From assembly GCF_003614885.1 (NCBI RefSeq), contig NZ_QZMS01000007.1:744001-808000 (forward strand): a DNA stretch of 64,000 bases, written 5' to 3'. Below, one piece after another: positions 11,380 through 20,878 of the stretch. How positions within the stretch are numbered: position 1 is the stretch's first letter; each line of letters begins with the position of its first letter. Below the pieces are notes generated by a model. That model ran no database searches. It had not been told where the DNA came from and saw only the letters and a list, made by a program, of their open reading frames with translations. This DNA is from Photobacterium salinisoli (GTDB taxonomy: Bacteria; Pseudomonadota; Gammaproteobacteria; Enterobacterales; Vibrionaceae). The translations under genes and the position numbers were made by a program.

Positions 11380-12195
11380 TTATTTATCTTTAAGAATCAG
11401 GACGAGCTGGCCGTCTTTGTCGGCCACGCATCCGTTAAATAAATGTTCCTGTCCGATACGCACCGGCACATTGGTGAGGAGATCAATGTTCAGTACATCG
11501 TCAGGGCGCAGCTTGAGCACATCATCCAGTGGCATTTTTTTCTGGCAAAGCGTGGCGTGAAGCTGAACCGGCGTATTCTCCAGAGCGAGCCTGAAATCAT
11601 CGCTCAGGTGATGATTGGTCTGGAACGCCATATCATCCATCAGCACCTGAAGCATGTTTTCATCAAAGTACAGGCGGAACTCAGCCACTTTTTTGCGGTA
11701 GCTCACAGTGAAAGTGGCGAGTAAGCCCACACCGTAAGCCATACCATCATCGGTCAGTTGCCACGTCTGCTCATCGGCAACCAGTGAACAAATACGCTGC
11801 AGCAATCGCTGTTGAAGACGCAGGTCACTGGCTGTCAGCGATGAGTTTGCGTAACCGGCATCGCTGCGATCGATATCGGCGTTGTAAAATTTATCCGACA
11901 GCGCCAGCAGCAACTGGGTATCCAGCTGCGCTTCAATCAGCCCACCGGCTTCATGCCGAATGACAGAAGCATTGTGGCTTTGGTCCGTCGCATCCCGGTT
12001 GGACAGTTGAATGTCAGCAAGCTTAATGGTCAGATTTTTGTCTTTTACCCAGCGTTGTAAATCCTGGGTGATTGACGAATCTGCCTGCGAAAAGATTTTC
12101 TGTAACTCTTCCCGGATGACATGGATTGGACGCCCTAAATGTTCAACGTTCAGTGTGGGGAAATGTTGAGCACTGTTTAACTCAATTTTTTTCAT
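11380..12195 (-). CDS. fliM: Flagellar motor switch protein FliM (lateral system)
   Basis: Rotor C-ring protein, about 271 residues with this start, short compared with polar FliM (about 350). It has a middle CheC-like domain and a C-terminal SpoA domain (DVLKLRPDDVLNIDLLTNVPVRIGQEHLFNG, around 215-250). A recognisable N-terminal CheY-binding EIDALL-type motif is missing, in line with lateral motors that differ in switching. First gene of the minus-strand export operon. Start is uncertain: I chose ATG 12195 (GGA ten bases upstream); ATG 12219 and TTG 12225 are in-frame alternatives with poorer sites. Confidence 0.9.
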   Translation of the reverse strand: MKKIELNSAQHFPTLNVEHLGRPIHVIREELQKIFSQADSSITQDLQRWVKDKNLTIKLADIQLSNRDATDQSHNASVIRHEAGGLIEAQLDTQLLLALSDKFYNADIDRSDAGYANSSLTASDLRLQQRLLQRICSLVADEQTWQLTDDGMAYGVGLLATFTVSYRKKVAEFRLYFDENMLQVLMDDMAFQTNHHLSDDFRLALENTPVQLHATLCQKKMPLDDVLKLRPDDVLNIDLLTNVPVRIGQEHLFNGCVADKDGQLVLILKDK

Positions 12196-12225
12196 ATTGG
12201 CATATCCGTCAGAACTCATATGCAA

Positions 12226-12713
12226 CTTAATTAACTGTTGCGAATTAAATTTACTTCTATTTTGGTAAAACCACTATTAGTTTCGCTAAGTCTAGCCTGA
12301 GCTATTTCCTGTGTTTTAGTTATTGATTTTGAATTTGTGATGTTAGTCCACATGTTGATTATATCTTCATTTATAGGGTTTTCTTATATATGAATTGATG
12401 AGACTTTTATGCCCGCCTTTGAAATACCCAGTGTTTTGTTAGGTTTTGCTTGCCACAAGTTGCTGTTTTTGAAGCCATATCAAAAAAATCATTCTGACTG
12501 TTAGAATGTCGGTACGGTGTCAAATTAGTGTCAGGGTGGCGTCAAATATAAATTGAATCAAGATCACCTTTATTTTATTAAAGTGATTTTGAGCAAGAAA
12601 CAAATATATAGAAACAACAAACCAATTTGGCTGTTTAATATTTTGTGGCTAAGTTGGATATTACGATTAAAAAATGAATTTTGGTTTTTTTCCAAAATCT
12701 GAGAAGGGTAAAA
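12226..12713. other. Divergent control region between fliM and motY
   Basis: About 490 AT-rich bases separating two divergent lateral flagellar operons, so both promoters must be here. I looked for a sigma-54 element (GG-N10-GC) on both strands and found nothing beyond a weak minus-strand GG-N10-GC near 12414-12428. No coding sequence is supported. Confidence 0.5.
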
Positions 12714-13598
12714 ATGTTAATTTCATTTCTCAAGAAATACACATTCTTATTTATTGCTCTTGCGGCAGGTTCGGTTGAAGCAAAGCTTGTTTCAACTCCG
12801 ATGGATCTTGTCGAGTGGAAATACCAAGGCGACAAATTTCACTGCTCATTAAATCAGCAGGTGGATAATTTCGGTCAGGTGAGCTTTATCGCGGATGCCG
12901 GGGAAAATCTGACGCTGAAAGTAAAGCCGATGCGACCTGTGGTTAAGTTTCAGTCTGCAGGCCTTTATCTGCAGGATGGCCCTTGGGTGGTGACGCCCAA
13001 GCAGACATCGTTGAGTCCGGGCAAGCAGGTCAGCCCGTCCGAGGTGAGATTTACACAAGCGGTCGATGCGTTGCTGGACGGTATGACAGCAGGCCAGTGG
13101 GCGCGGGTAGCGATGATTTATCAGAACAACAATACCCCGGTCGATCTGTTGCTATCGAGTGTCAATATGGCGCCGGCACTGGCTGATTTTACTCTCTGTC
13201 GTTCCCGCCTGCCGGCCATGTCATACAAACAGGCTCGTGATCTGGTATTTCAGTTTGATTTGGGACAACGCACGGTGAGCACAAAGCAAAAAGAAACACT
13301 GTTGAATCTGGCTGAATACATTCGTCTGGATACGTCTGTCAGCAAGGTGCTGATCGACGGCCATACAGATAATGTCGGTTCAAGGCTGGGCAATGTTCAG
13401 GTATCCAAAGTGCGTGCCGATGATGTGGCCAGTTTTCTCCGGGAAGCCGGTGTGAAAGACGGCCTGATTCAAATCAGGGCACATGGTTCCCGCTATCCGA
13501 TTGCCAATAATGAAACGGTGAAAGGGCAAGCGTTAAATCGTCGGGTAACAGTGCGTGTTATGCGTGCCGGCAACAATGATGAAAGCAGGGTTCAGTAA
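12714..13598 (+). CDS. motY: Lateral flagellar stator-ring protein MotY
   Basis: Periplasmic T-ring protein that anchors stator units around the sodium- or proton-driven motor in vibrios. The 294 residues comprise a signal peptide (about 1-23), an N-terminal MotY domain, and a C-terminal OmpA-like peptidoglycan-binding domain (VLIDGHTDNVGSRLGN...SKVRADDVASFL, around 210-250). ATG 12714 has AGAAGGG seven bases upstream; the longer frame to 12681 begins with TTG and no site. First gene of the plus-strand lateral operon; its stop overlaps the lafK start (TAATG). Confidence 0.95.
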   Translation: MLISFLKKYTFLFIALAAGSVEAKLVSTPMDLVEWKYQGDKFHCSLNQQVDNFGQVSFIADAGENLTLKVKPMRPVVKFQSAGLYLQDGPWVVTPKQTSLSPGKQVSPSEVRFTQAVDALLDGMTAGQWARVAMIYQNNNTPVDLLLSSVNMAPALADFTLCRSRLPAMSYKQARDLVFQFDLGQRTVSTKQKETLLNLAEYIRLDTSVSKVLIDGHTDNVGSRLGNVQVSKVRADDVASFLREAGVKDGLIQIRAHGSRYPIANNETVKGQALNRRVTVRVMRAGNNDESRVQ

Positions 13599-14962
13599 TG
13601 ATTACGAAGACAATTCAGTTCATTGAACCGGACAGGCAGCAGGCTCAGCAAGTCATTCAGGTGCTGGAGCAGGCGGGCTATCAGGTGGATTACCTGACAT
13701 CCGGCAAAGCCGGTTTGCAGTCACGCCAGGCGGCGATCACTCTGGTCAGCTCTTCACTGCCGGATATGTCACTGACTGAATGGGTGAGATACAGCCAGAC
13801 AGTTGCTGACACTCAACAGCGCCGGATTGCCATTGCGATAGTGGATCAGCACGAAGGTTTGCTGGCGGCGGAAGCGATGAAAGCCGGTGCGACGGATTAT
13901 TTATTAAAGCCGTTCGAACCCAGCCAGCTGTTAAGCCTGATTGCCCGTGTAGAAGCACTGCAAAAGCCTATGTCTGACATAGTGGCTGAATCCTGGCGCA
14001 GCAAGCAGATTCTGCAACTGGCCCACCGCGCGGCCTGCACCCATGCCAGTGTATTGATCACCGGCGAATCAGGGACAGGAAAAGAAGTGCTGGCTCGGTA
14101 TGTTCACCAGCAGTCGCCGCGCAGCAAGATGCCGTTTGTTGCGGTGAACTGTGCTGCTATTCCGGAATCCATGCTTGAAGCTGTCTTATTTGGCCATGTG
14201 AAAGGGGCTTTTACCGGAGCAACCGGCAGCCAGAGCGGCAAGTTCGAAGAAGCGAACGGCGGCACCATTTTGCTGGATGAAATTGCCGAAATGTCGCCGG
14301 CGCTGCAAGCCAAATTATTGCGTGTGCTGCAAGAGCGCGAAGTGGAGCGTGTGGGCAGCCATAAAACCATCAAGCTTGATATCCGGGTGATAGCTGCCAC
14401 CAATAAAGATCTTCGTGTCGCCGTACAGGAAGGGGTATTCCGGGAGGACCTTTATTACCGTCTGGATGTGTTACCTCTGCACTGGCCACCGCTTCGCGAG
14501 CGTCCTGAGGATATTCTTCCGCTGGCCGATTATTTCATCGCTAAGTATCAGCAAGGCAGTGCATGTCAGCTATCCCGGGATGCACAGCAGATGATGATGC
14601 AGTACCACTGGCCGGGCAATATCCGCGAGCTGGAAAACGTTATCCAGCGTGCACTGGTAATGCGCCACGGTGATTTCGTGACATCCCAGGATCTCATGCT
14701 GCCGGTAGACAGCAGCAAAATTCAGGCGATTAAACCTGAATATATGCCGGCAGCGGTCGGCAGCGCAGGAACAGAACAGGGCCATATTGGTGCCAAGAAA
14801 CAGGCTGAATACCAATATGTGCTGGACGTGCTTAAACAGCACGAGGGTAACAGAACACTCACAGCAAAAGCTCTGGGTGTGACGACAAGGGCTTTACGTT
14901 ACAAATTGGCGGCAATGCGTGAGCAAGGCATTGATATTTCACAAATTGGCTCAGCAGCCTAA
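13598..14962 (+). CDS. lafK: Sigma-54-dependent lateral flagellar regulator LafK
   Basis: Master activator of lateral flagellar middle genes, a 454-residue FlrA/FleQ-like enhancer-binding protein. Order: receiver-like domain (1-120), AAA+ domain with Walker A GESGTGKE (156-163), GAFTGA loop for sigma-54 contact (203-208) and Walker B GGTILLDEIAEM (221-232), then a Fis-type helix-turn-helix (about 424-450). The receiver lacks its phosphoacceptor: the aligned Asp is S51 (VSSSLPDM), while K104 is kept, so phosphorylation control is unlikely. Cotranscribed with motY. The RFIND sites it would act on could not be identified here. Confidence 0.95.
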   Translation: MITKTIQFIEPDRQQAQQVIQVLEQAGYQVDYLTSGKAGLQSRQAAITLVSSSLPDMSLTEWVRYSQTVADTQQRRIAIAIVDQHEGLLAAEAMKAGATDYLLKPFEPSQLLSLIARVEALQKPMSDIVAESWRSKQILQLAHRAACTHASVLITGESGTGKEVLARYVHQQSPRSKMPFVAVNCAAIPESMLEAVLFGHVKGAFTGATGSQSGKFEEANGGTILLDEIAEMSPALQAKLLRVLQEREVERVGSHKTIKLDIRVIAATNKDLRVAVQEGVFREDLYYRLDVLPLHWPPLRERPEDILPLADYFIAKYQQGSACQLSRDAQQMMMQYHWPGNIRELENVIQRALVMRHGDFVTSQDLMLPVDSSKIQAIKPEYMPAAVGSAGTEQGHIGAKKQAEYQYVLDVLKQHEGNRTLTAKALGVTTRALRYKLAAMREQGIDISQIGSAA

Positions 14963-14980
14963 CGATCAGGAGACACAAGT

Positions 14981-15331
14981 ATGCTTGCGACGAATTTGAC
15001 GCAGACGACCACCGCCCAGCAATTAATGCTGGATAAAATGCAGCTCATGCAAGCTCAGGCTGAACAGAACATCACTGTGAAAGCCAATCCCTTAGACCAA
15101 CAGGTAAAACCACTTGCTTTTTCTTCTGCTATGACGCAAGTGCTTGACCTGGTGAACGGCCATCAGGCCGCTGCGAGTGCGAAAATGACAGCGGTTGAAA
15201 CCGGAAAAAGTGATGATCTGGTTGGTGCCATGATTGCCAGTCAGAAGGCCAGTTTGTCTTTTTCTGCCTTGATGCAGGTAAGAAACAAAGTGGTCGGTGC
15301 GTTTGAAGATGTAATGAAGATGCCGGTGTAA
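14981..15331 (+). CDS. fliE: Hook-basal body protein FliE (lateral system)
   Basis: Adaptor between the MS ring and the rod, 116 residues. The C-terminal part (KASLSFSALMQVRNKVVGAFEDVMKMPV) is the conserved FliE tail. AGGAG lies before the ATG. It is 18 bases after lafK and three bases before fliF. Confidence 0.95.
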   Translation: MLATNLTQTTTAQQLMLDKMQLMQAQAEQNITVKANPLDQQVKPLAFSSAMTQVLDLVNGHQAAASAKMTAVETGKSDDLVGAMIASQKASLSFSALMQVRNKVVGAFEDVMKMPV

Positions 15332-15334
15332 ATT

Positions 15335-17044
15335 ATGACCATGATTACTCAAGCAGCGGCAGCGGAACTGACAGCTGCCAACCGTTCTGATCATTCTCTG
15401 CTGGATAGGGCTAAACGCGCCTGGCACAGCAGCCAGCGTAATCTTGTATTGTCTGCAGCACTGGCAGCTGTAGTGGCAGCTATCATAGTGGTTGCACTCT
15501 GGACATCAACACAAAGCTATCGCCCGCTCTACAGTCAGCAGGAGCGTTTTGATACCAGCGAGATTATTTCTGTACTCGAAGCAGAAGGTATTCCATACCG
15601 TTTGCAGGAAACAAACGGTCAGGTACTGGTCGAAGATGGCAGAGTCGCTGAGGTCCGTATGTTACTGGCTGCCAAAGGCGTGAAAGCCAAACTGCCGACC
15701 GGTCTGGAAACACTTCAGACCGATTCTGCTTTGGGTACCAGCCAGTTTATGGAAACCGCACGTTACCGACATGGTCTTGAAGGCGAGCTGGCCCGTACCA
15801 TCATTTCACTTAATGCCGTCAATAACGCCCGTGTGCATCTGGCGATTCCACGTCAGACTCTGTTTGTACGTCAGAACACAGAGAAGACCACAGCCTCTGT
15901 TATGGTGGAGCTTAAGCCGGGTGAAGATCTCAAACCTGAACAAGTGGAAGCCATAGTGAATCTGGTGTCGGGTAGTGTCACCGGCATGGCGGCTGAACAC
16001 GTCTCAGTAGTGGACCAGTTTGGTCGTTTACTGAGTGCCGATATCGGATCGGAAACGTCCGGCCGGATGAATACCAAATATCTGGAGTATCAGAAGAATC
16101 TGGAGAAGCAGGTTATTCAGCGTGCTTCTGACATGCTGACGCCGGTTCTCGGTCCAAGCAACTTCCGCGTGCAGGTAGCCGCCGATCTGGATTTCAGTCG
16201 CATTGAAGAAACCCGTGAAATGGTGGATGACAATCCGGTTGTCCGTTCCGAACACAGCATTGAAAACAACTCAACCGATAAAATTGCCTTAGGCGTACCG
16301 GGTTCACTGAGCAATCAGCCACCAACAGTGGAAGAAGAAGGCGATGCTGAAGCACCGAAAAACACCAGCGAACGCCATGAAGTGAATCGTCAGTATGCTT
16401 TAGGCAGCAGCGTAAGGCATACCCAGTATCAGCAAGGACAAATCAAGAAACTGAATGTGTCTGTCCTGCTTAACAACGCGGTCGCACCGGATGGCGCCGC
16501 CTGGGATGAAGCGCAGAAAGCCGAAATCAGCCAGATGATCTCAGAAGCGGTCGGTCTGAATGCTGAGCGTGGCGACAGCCTGAGTCTGATGAGCTTTAAC
16601 TTTACCCCGGTCAATATTGAACCTGTTACCCCAATGCCATGGTGGCAGGATACGGCATTGCAGCAGCCGTTGCGTTACATCATCGGTGGTTTGCTGGGAC
16701 TGGCAATGATCTTCTTTGTGCTGCGTCCTTTGATTCGCCACCTCACCGGTGTGGACAAAGCAAGGCAGGAAATGGACATTGCCACTTTGCCAGACAATAT
16801 TCTGAGCAAAGAGCTCGATGAGCAGGCGCAGGAGAATGAACTCAACCGACGTCTGTCCGACAGAGGCCTGAGCAATACCACCAACGGACTGGATGCAGAT
16901 GCTGAGATGATGTTGCCGCCTTCCGGTTCACCTCTGCACATCCAACTGAAACATCTGACATTAATTGCCAGCGAAGAACCGCAGCGCGTTGCTGAAGTCC
17001 TCAAACAATGGGTAAATGGAAATGAGCACAACCGAGACAACTAA
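15335..17044 (+). CDS. fliF: Flagellar MS-ring protein FliF (lateral system)
   Basis: Forms the MS ring in the inner membrane, the base of the rotor. The 569 residues have two membrane segments (about 35-55 and 448-468), periplasmic ring-building motifs between them (YSQQERFDTSEIISVLEAEGIPYRL), and a C-terminal tail that binds FliG (PLHIQLKHLTLIASEEPQRVAEVLKQW). The end overlaps fliG by about 20 bases. Confidence 0.96.
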   Translation: MTMITQAAAAELTAANRSDHSLLDRAKRAWHSSQRNLVLSAALAAVVAAIIVVALWTSTQSYRPLYSQQERFDTSEIISVLEAEGIPYRLQETNGQVLVEDGRVAEVRMLLAAKGVKAKLPTGLETLQTDSALGTSQFMETARYRHGLEGELARTIISLNAVNNARVHLAIPRQTLFVRQNTEKTTASVMVELKPGEDLKPEQVEAIVNLVSGSVTGMAAEHVSVVDQFGRLLSADIGSETSGRMNTKYLEYQKNLEKQVIQRASDMLTPVLGPSNFRVQVAADLDFSRIEETREMVDDNPVVRSEHSIENNSTDKIALGVPGSLSNQPPTVEEEGDAEAPKNTSERHEVNRQYALGSSVRHTQYQQGQIKKLNVSVLLNNAVAPDGAAWDEAQKAEISQMISEAVGLNAERGDSLSLMSFNFTPVNIEPVTPMPWWQDTALQQPLRYIIGGLLGLAMIFFVLRPLIRHLTGVDKARQEMDIATLPDNILSKELDEQAQENELNRRLSDRGLSNTTNGLDADAEMMLPPSGSPLHIQLKHLTLIASEEPQRVAEVLKQWVNGNEHNRDN

Positions 17045-18050
17045 TCCGGCAGACATGCAAACATTAAGCAGCGTGGATAAAACAGCGCTGGTTTTGCTGG
17101 GCATGGGAGAGGATGCAGCCGCTCAGGTTCTGCGTTATTTCTCCCGCGATGAAGTACAACGCGTCACCCGATCCATGGCAAAACTCACTGGCATCAAAAG
17201 TGAAAATGCCAAGGTGGTTATTCAGCGGTTTTTCGATGACTTCCGTGACCACAGTGGTATTCGCGGCGCGTCTAAAGATTATCTGTCGAACACTCTGTCG
17301 AAAGCCCTGGGCAATGATCTTGCCAAAGGCGTACTGAACAGTATTTATGGTGACGAGCTGCGAAATAACATGCAGCGTCTGCAGTGGGTGGATACTGACG
17401 TCATCGCAAAATTCATCAGTCAGGAACACCCGCAAATGCAGGCGATTTTCCTGGCTTATCTGCCGCCGGAAACCTCGTCTCAGGTGTTGGCGAAACTGCC
17501 GTCAGAGCAGCATGATGAACTGATTTACCGCGTAGCCCGCCTGAGTGAAATCGATCATGAGATCGCCAAAGATCTGCATCTGCTGATTGATCGTTGTATT
17601 CAGCAGGTCTCGGGCGGTCAGGGCGCATCGGTACTGGGTGCCAAACAGGCTGCTGACATTATTAACCGCTTTGAGGGTGATCGTGCCCAGTTGATGGAAA
17701 TGCTGAAACTGCATGACGAAAAAGTGGTCAGCGAAATCGAAGAAAATATGTTCGACTTCGTTATCCTTTCCCGCCAGCGTGAGGCAACGATGGATCGTCT
17801 GATCCAGGAAATTCCTCTCGACCTGTGGGCGACTGCGCTGAAAGGGGCAGAGCTCAAGCTGCAAATGGCTATCAAACAGTCCATGCCACAGCGTATGGCC
17901 AACTCGCTGGATGATGAAATGGCCATGCGTGGTGCGATGCCATTATCCCGGGTTGAAAGGGCGAGACAGGACATTATGCAAGTGGTTCGAGAACTGGCCG
18001 ATGCCGGTGAGATCGAACTGAGCCTGTATCAGGAACAAACAGTGGAGTAA
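17022..18050 (+). CDS. fliG: Flagellar motor switch protein FliG (lateral system)
   Basis: Torque-generating rotor protein linking MS ring and C ring; 342 residues, standard length. The EHPQ motif (QEHPQMQAIFLAYL) and the C-terminal torque helix with charged residues (ALKGAELKLQMAIKQSMPQRMA) are present. ATG 17022 is preceded by GGG nine bases upstream; an alternative ATG is at 17016. Both overlap the end of fliF, implying coupled translation. Confidence 0.96.
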   Translation: MSTTETTNPADMQTLSSVDKTALVLLGMGEDAAAQVLRYFSRDEVQRVTRSMAKLTGIKSENAKVVIQRFFDDFRDHSGIRGASKDYLSNTLSKALGNDLAKGVLNSIYGDELRNNMQRLQWVDTDVIAKFISQEHPQMQAIFLAYLPPETSSQVLAKLPSEQHDELIYRVARLSEIDHEIAKDLHLLIDRCIQQVSGGQGASVLGAKQAADIINRFEGDRAQLMEMLKLHDEKVVSEIEENMFDFVILSRQREATMDRLIQEIPLDLWATALKGAELKLQMAIKQSMPQRMANSLDDEMAMRGAMPLSRVERARQDIMQVVRELADAGEIELSLYQEQTVE

Positions 18051-18053
18051 GTG

Positions 18054-18866
18054 ATGCGTTCAGTAAAAGTGATGCAGCTGAATCCTGGTGAATACCGCTC
18101 ACACCGCTTTCCGCCCATGGTAAAGCCTGTTGTACAACACGATGATGCTGCACAGGATGCAGACAATTATGTCGCCCAAACGGAGTTCAATACCAAGGAA
18201 CACCAGGCTGCGTTGCAGAAACAGCTGGAAGAAGGTTTTCAGCAGGGCTTGCAACGGGGCCATGAAGAAGGCCTGCGTCAGGGTGTTGAGCAGGGTCGCC
18301 AGCAAGGCTTTACCTTAGGCCAGCAAGACGGCTTTCAGCAGGGTTATAGCAAAGGTGAAAGCCAGGGGCGCGAAAAATATGAATCTGCGATAGCGCCGAT
18401 ACAGGCACTGCAAGCGCATATTCAGCAATGGCAGGATGAGCGGGAACATGCCCAGCGCGAGCAGATTTGTTCTCTGGTACAGAAAGTTGCCCAGCAGGTG
18501 ATTCGTGCCGAACTCACACTGATGCCGCAACAAATTCTGGCGCTGGTGGAAGAAACTTTGGACAGTATGCCGGGTAACAGCGATAAGGTGGTGATCAACC
18601 TTAACCCGCAGGATCTGGAGCGTATAACCAATCTCAGTCCGACCCTGCACCCGAGCTGGAAGCTGGTTGCAAATAAAGAAATGCCTGTTGGCGGTGTTCA
18701 GTTGGTAACGGATCATGCTGAAGCCGATGCCAGCAGTGATGCCAGACTGGAAGCCTGTATGGAAACGCTGCGTGAGCATTTGCTGGAGAATCCGGCAGTG
18801 CAGCCGTCAGCGGCTGAAACCAGCCATTCAGTAACAGCAGTAACGGCGGAGAGTCTCAGTGAGTGA
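18054..18866 (+). CDS. fliH: Flagellar export regulator FliH (lateral system)
   Basis: Stator of the export ATPase FliI and inhibitor of its activity, 270 residues. The middle (about 62-105) contains the characteristic run of GxxxG-type repeats rich in Gln and Gly (GFQQGLQRGHEEGLRQGVEQ and onward), followed by the V-ATPase E-subunit-like C-terminal domain. ATG 18054 has GGAG six bases upstream, the GTG at 18051 being less likely. The end overlaps fliI by eight bases. Confidence 0.94.
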   Translation: MRSVKVMQLNPGEYRSHRFPPMVKPVVQHDDAAQDADNYVAQTEFNTKEHQAALQKQLEEGFQQGLQRGHEEGLRQGVEQGRQQGFTLGQQDGFQQGYSKGESQGREKYESAIAPIQALQAHIQQWQDEREHAQREQICSLVQKVAQQVIRAELTLMPQQILALVEETLDSMPGNSDKVVINLNPQDLERITNLSPTLHPSWKLVANKEMPVGGVQLVTDHAEADASSDARLEACMETLREHLLENPAVQPSAAETSHSVTAVTAESLSE

Positions 18867-20196
18867 CGGCGCATTTCATGAGCGTTTGAATGATGCTCTC
18901 GCCTCTATGTCATCGATTCCGATTGCCCGGGTCACCGGGCGATTGGTGAAAGTGAACGGCCTGATGCTTCAGGCCGTTGGCTGTAAGTTCAGACTGGAAC
19001 AGCGCTGTCTGGTTGAAACCGATGATGGTGAAGCCATTGAAGCCCAGGTCGTGGGTTTTGACCGCGATGTAGCGTATTTGATGCCCGTGAGGCAATTAGG
19101 CGGGCTTTACGCCGGAGCGAGAGTTGTCCCGCTGGACGGCGACAGTACAGTCGCGCTCGGTGATCACTGGCTTGGCAGGGTCGTTAACGGTCTTGGCGAG
19201 CCATTTGACGATCTGGGTCCGCTCAAAGGCGGAGAGAAAGTGTCGCTGAACCCGTCTCCAATCAATCCGTTAAAGCGCCGCCTGGTTGATACGCCGCTGG
19301 ATGTGGGCATACGTGCTATCAATGGGCTGCTGACGCTGGGTAAAGGCCAGCGTATCGGTTTAATGGCAGGCAGTGGTGTGGGTAAAAGTGTCCTGATGGG
19401 CATGATCACCAAAAATACCAAGGCCGATATTGTAGTGGTAGGTCTGATCGGTGAGCGTGGCCGGGAAGTCCGGGAGTTTATTGAGCGCAATCTTGGCGCA
19501 GAAGGAATGAAGCGGGCTGTGGTGATAGCAGCACCGGCAGATGAATCTCCGCTTATGCGTCTGCGTGCCACGAAACTGTGCCACCGTGTGGCGGAGTATT
19601 ATCGCGATAAAGGCAAAGATGTCCTGCTGTTGATGGACTCTTTAACTCGCTACGCCATGGCGCAGCGTGAAATTGCGTTATCGCTGGGCGAGCCGCCTGC
19701 ATCTCGGGGTTATCCGCCTTCAGTGTTCAGCCAGTTGCCTCAATTGCTTGAACGTGCCGGTAACGGCGAGCACCCGGACGGTAGCCTGACGGCAATCTAC
19801 ACCGTACTGGCGGATGGCGACGATCAGCAGGATCCTGTGGTGGACTCTGCCCGTGCCATTCTCGATGGCCATGTGGTGTTATCCCGGACGCTGGCAGAGC
19901 AGGGGCATTATCCGGCAATAGATATTAATGCCTCTATCAGCCGTTGTATGAGCAGCTGTACAGAAAATTCTCATGTCACAGTGGCTAACCGTTTCAGGCA
20001 GCTCAATGCCAACTATCTGCAAGTGAAAGAGCTCTTGCCTTTAGGCGGGTATCAGCCCGGACAGGACGCCGAACTGGACCTGTCAGTTCAGGTGTTTCCG
20101 CAGCTCAAAGATTTTCTGGTTCAGCAGGTTGATGAAGTGACTGATTACCAACAGTCTCTGGTTCGGCTCGCTGAGCTGTTTACGCAAACGCAGTAA
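18859..20196 (+). CDS. fliI: Flagellum-specific ATPase FliI (lateral system)
   Basis: ATPase that energises substrate unfolding and loading at the export gate. The 445 residues resemble the F1 beta subunit: Walker A MAGSGVGKS (around 172-180), Walker B DVLLLMDSLTRYAMAQREI, and the conserved GEPPASRGYPPSVFSQLP block. Start codon is GTG at 18859 inside the end of fliH. Confidence 0.96.
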   Translation: MSDGAFHERLNDALASMSSIPIARVTGRLVKVNGLMLQAVGCKFRLEQRCLVETDDGEAIEAQVVGFDRDVAYLMPVRQLGGLYAGARVVPLDGDSTVALGDHWLGRVVNGLGEPFDDLGPLKGGEKVSLNPSPINPLKRRLVDTPLDVGIRAINGLLTLGKGQRIGLMAGSGVGKSVLMGMITKNTKADIVVVGLIGERGREVREFIERNLGAEGMKRAVVIAAPADESPLMRLRATKLCHRVAEYYRDKGKDVLLLMDSLTRYAMAQREIALSLGEPPASRGYPPSVFSQLPQLLERAGNGEHPDGSLTAIYTVLADGDDQQDPVVDSARAILDGHVVLSRTLAEQGHYPAIDINASISRCMSSCTENSHVTVANRFRQLNANYLQVKELLPLGGYQPGQDAELDLSVQVFPQLKDFLVQQVDEVTDYQQSLVRLAELFTQTQ

Positions 20197-20213
20197 GGTT
20201 AGGAGACGGTTTG

Positions 20214-20648
20214 ATGAAGGGCAGACTGAAAGCCGTGAGTCAGCTTCAGCAGATAGCTGAGCAGCAGCGTGATCGTCACGGACAGCATTTTGCGCGTCAG
20301 CAGGATCAGGTCGGCTTTTTTGCTCAGCAATTGCAGGCGCTGGCAGGGCTGAAATCGGGTTGTCAGCCAGAAGGAAGCGCCGGATTGAACGCACTGGCGC
20401 TGCAGAACACCACTCAGGTCAATACTATGCTCAGCCGCCTGATTTCCCATCAGCAGCATGAAATGGCATTGATGCATGCGGAAAGCCAGCGCACTAAAAA
20501 AGCGCTGGAGCAAAGTCAGGTCAAGGTGAAAGGATTGGAAACCGTGATGGAACGCTGGCAAGCCAGGCAGCGTTATGAGCAGGCAAAAAAAGAGCAGAAG
20601 TTCATTGAAGATTTGATCAATGCCAGATGTAAGCTCAAAAAAATTTAG
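20214..20648 (+). CDS. fliJ: Flagellar export chaperone FliJ (lateral system)
   Basis: Coiled-coil protein that couples FliI to the export gate and escorts chaperones. The 144 residues are Gln/Lys-rich and helical throughout, with no membrane segment, typical for FliJ. ATG 20214 follows AGGAG by eight bases (a TTG at 20211 is the longer reading). Last gene of the motY-lafK-fliEFGHIJ operon. Confidence 0.9.
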   Translation: MKGRLKAVSQLQQIAEQQRDRHGQHFARQQDQVGFFAQQLQALAGLKSGCQPEGSAGLNALALQNTTQVNTMLSRLISHQQHEMALMHAESQRTKKALEQSQVKVKGLETVMERWQARQRYEQAKKEQKFIEDLINARCKLKKI

Positions 20649-20793
20649 TGATTTAATTATTAATAACAGGGATAAATGTTTAATCCTTGTGAAAAATTGG
20701 ACGCCCTATTAATTTGCTACCTGAGTACCCGTGAAGAATGTTGTTAAGCCAATCGCACAGTCTTCCATAGCGGTACGCTAATAGCGCATATCC

Positions 20794-20859
20794 TGTTCCC
20801 ATCAGGAACATTTTCACCACTATTTGTTTACCCGGTCCCTTTGGAACCGGGTTTTTTTT
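20794..20859 (+). terminator. Terminators after the lateral operon
   Basis: Two hairpins in series: TGTTCC/GGAACA (20794-20810, followed by TTTT) and the stronger ACCCGGT...AACCGGGT (20830-20852) with a run of eight or nine T. The second is a standard Rho-independent terminator closing the plus-strand flagellar operon. The segment 20649-20793 shows no gene. Confidence 0.8.
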
Positions 20860-20878
20860 ATCTGTCTTGTTCTGCAAA

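Noticed and set aside
12226..12713. Possible sigma-54 promoters for fliM and motY
   Set aside because: Only a weak GG-N10-GC was found near 12414-12428 with a poor -12 element; not enough for a call.
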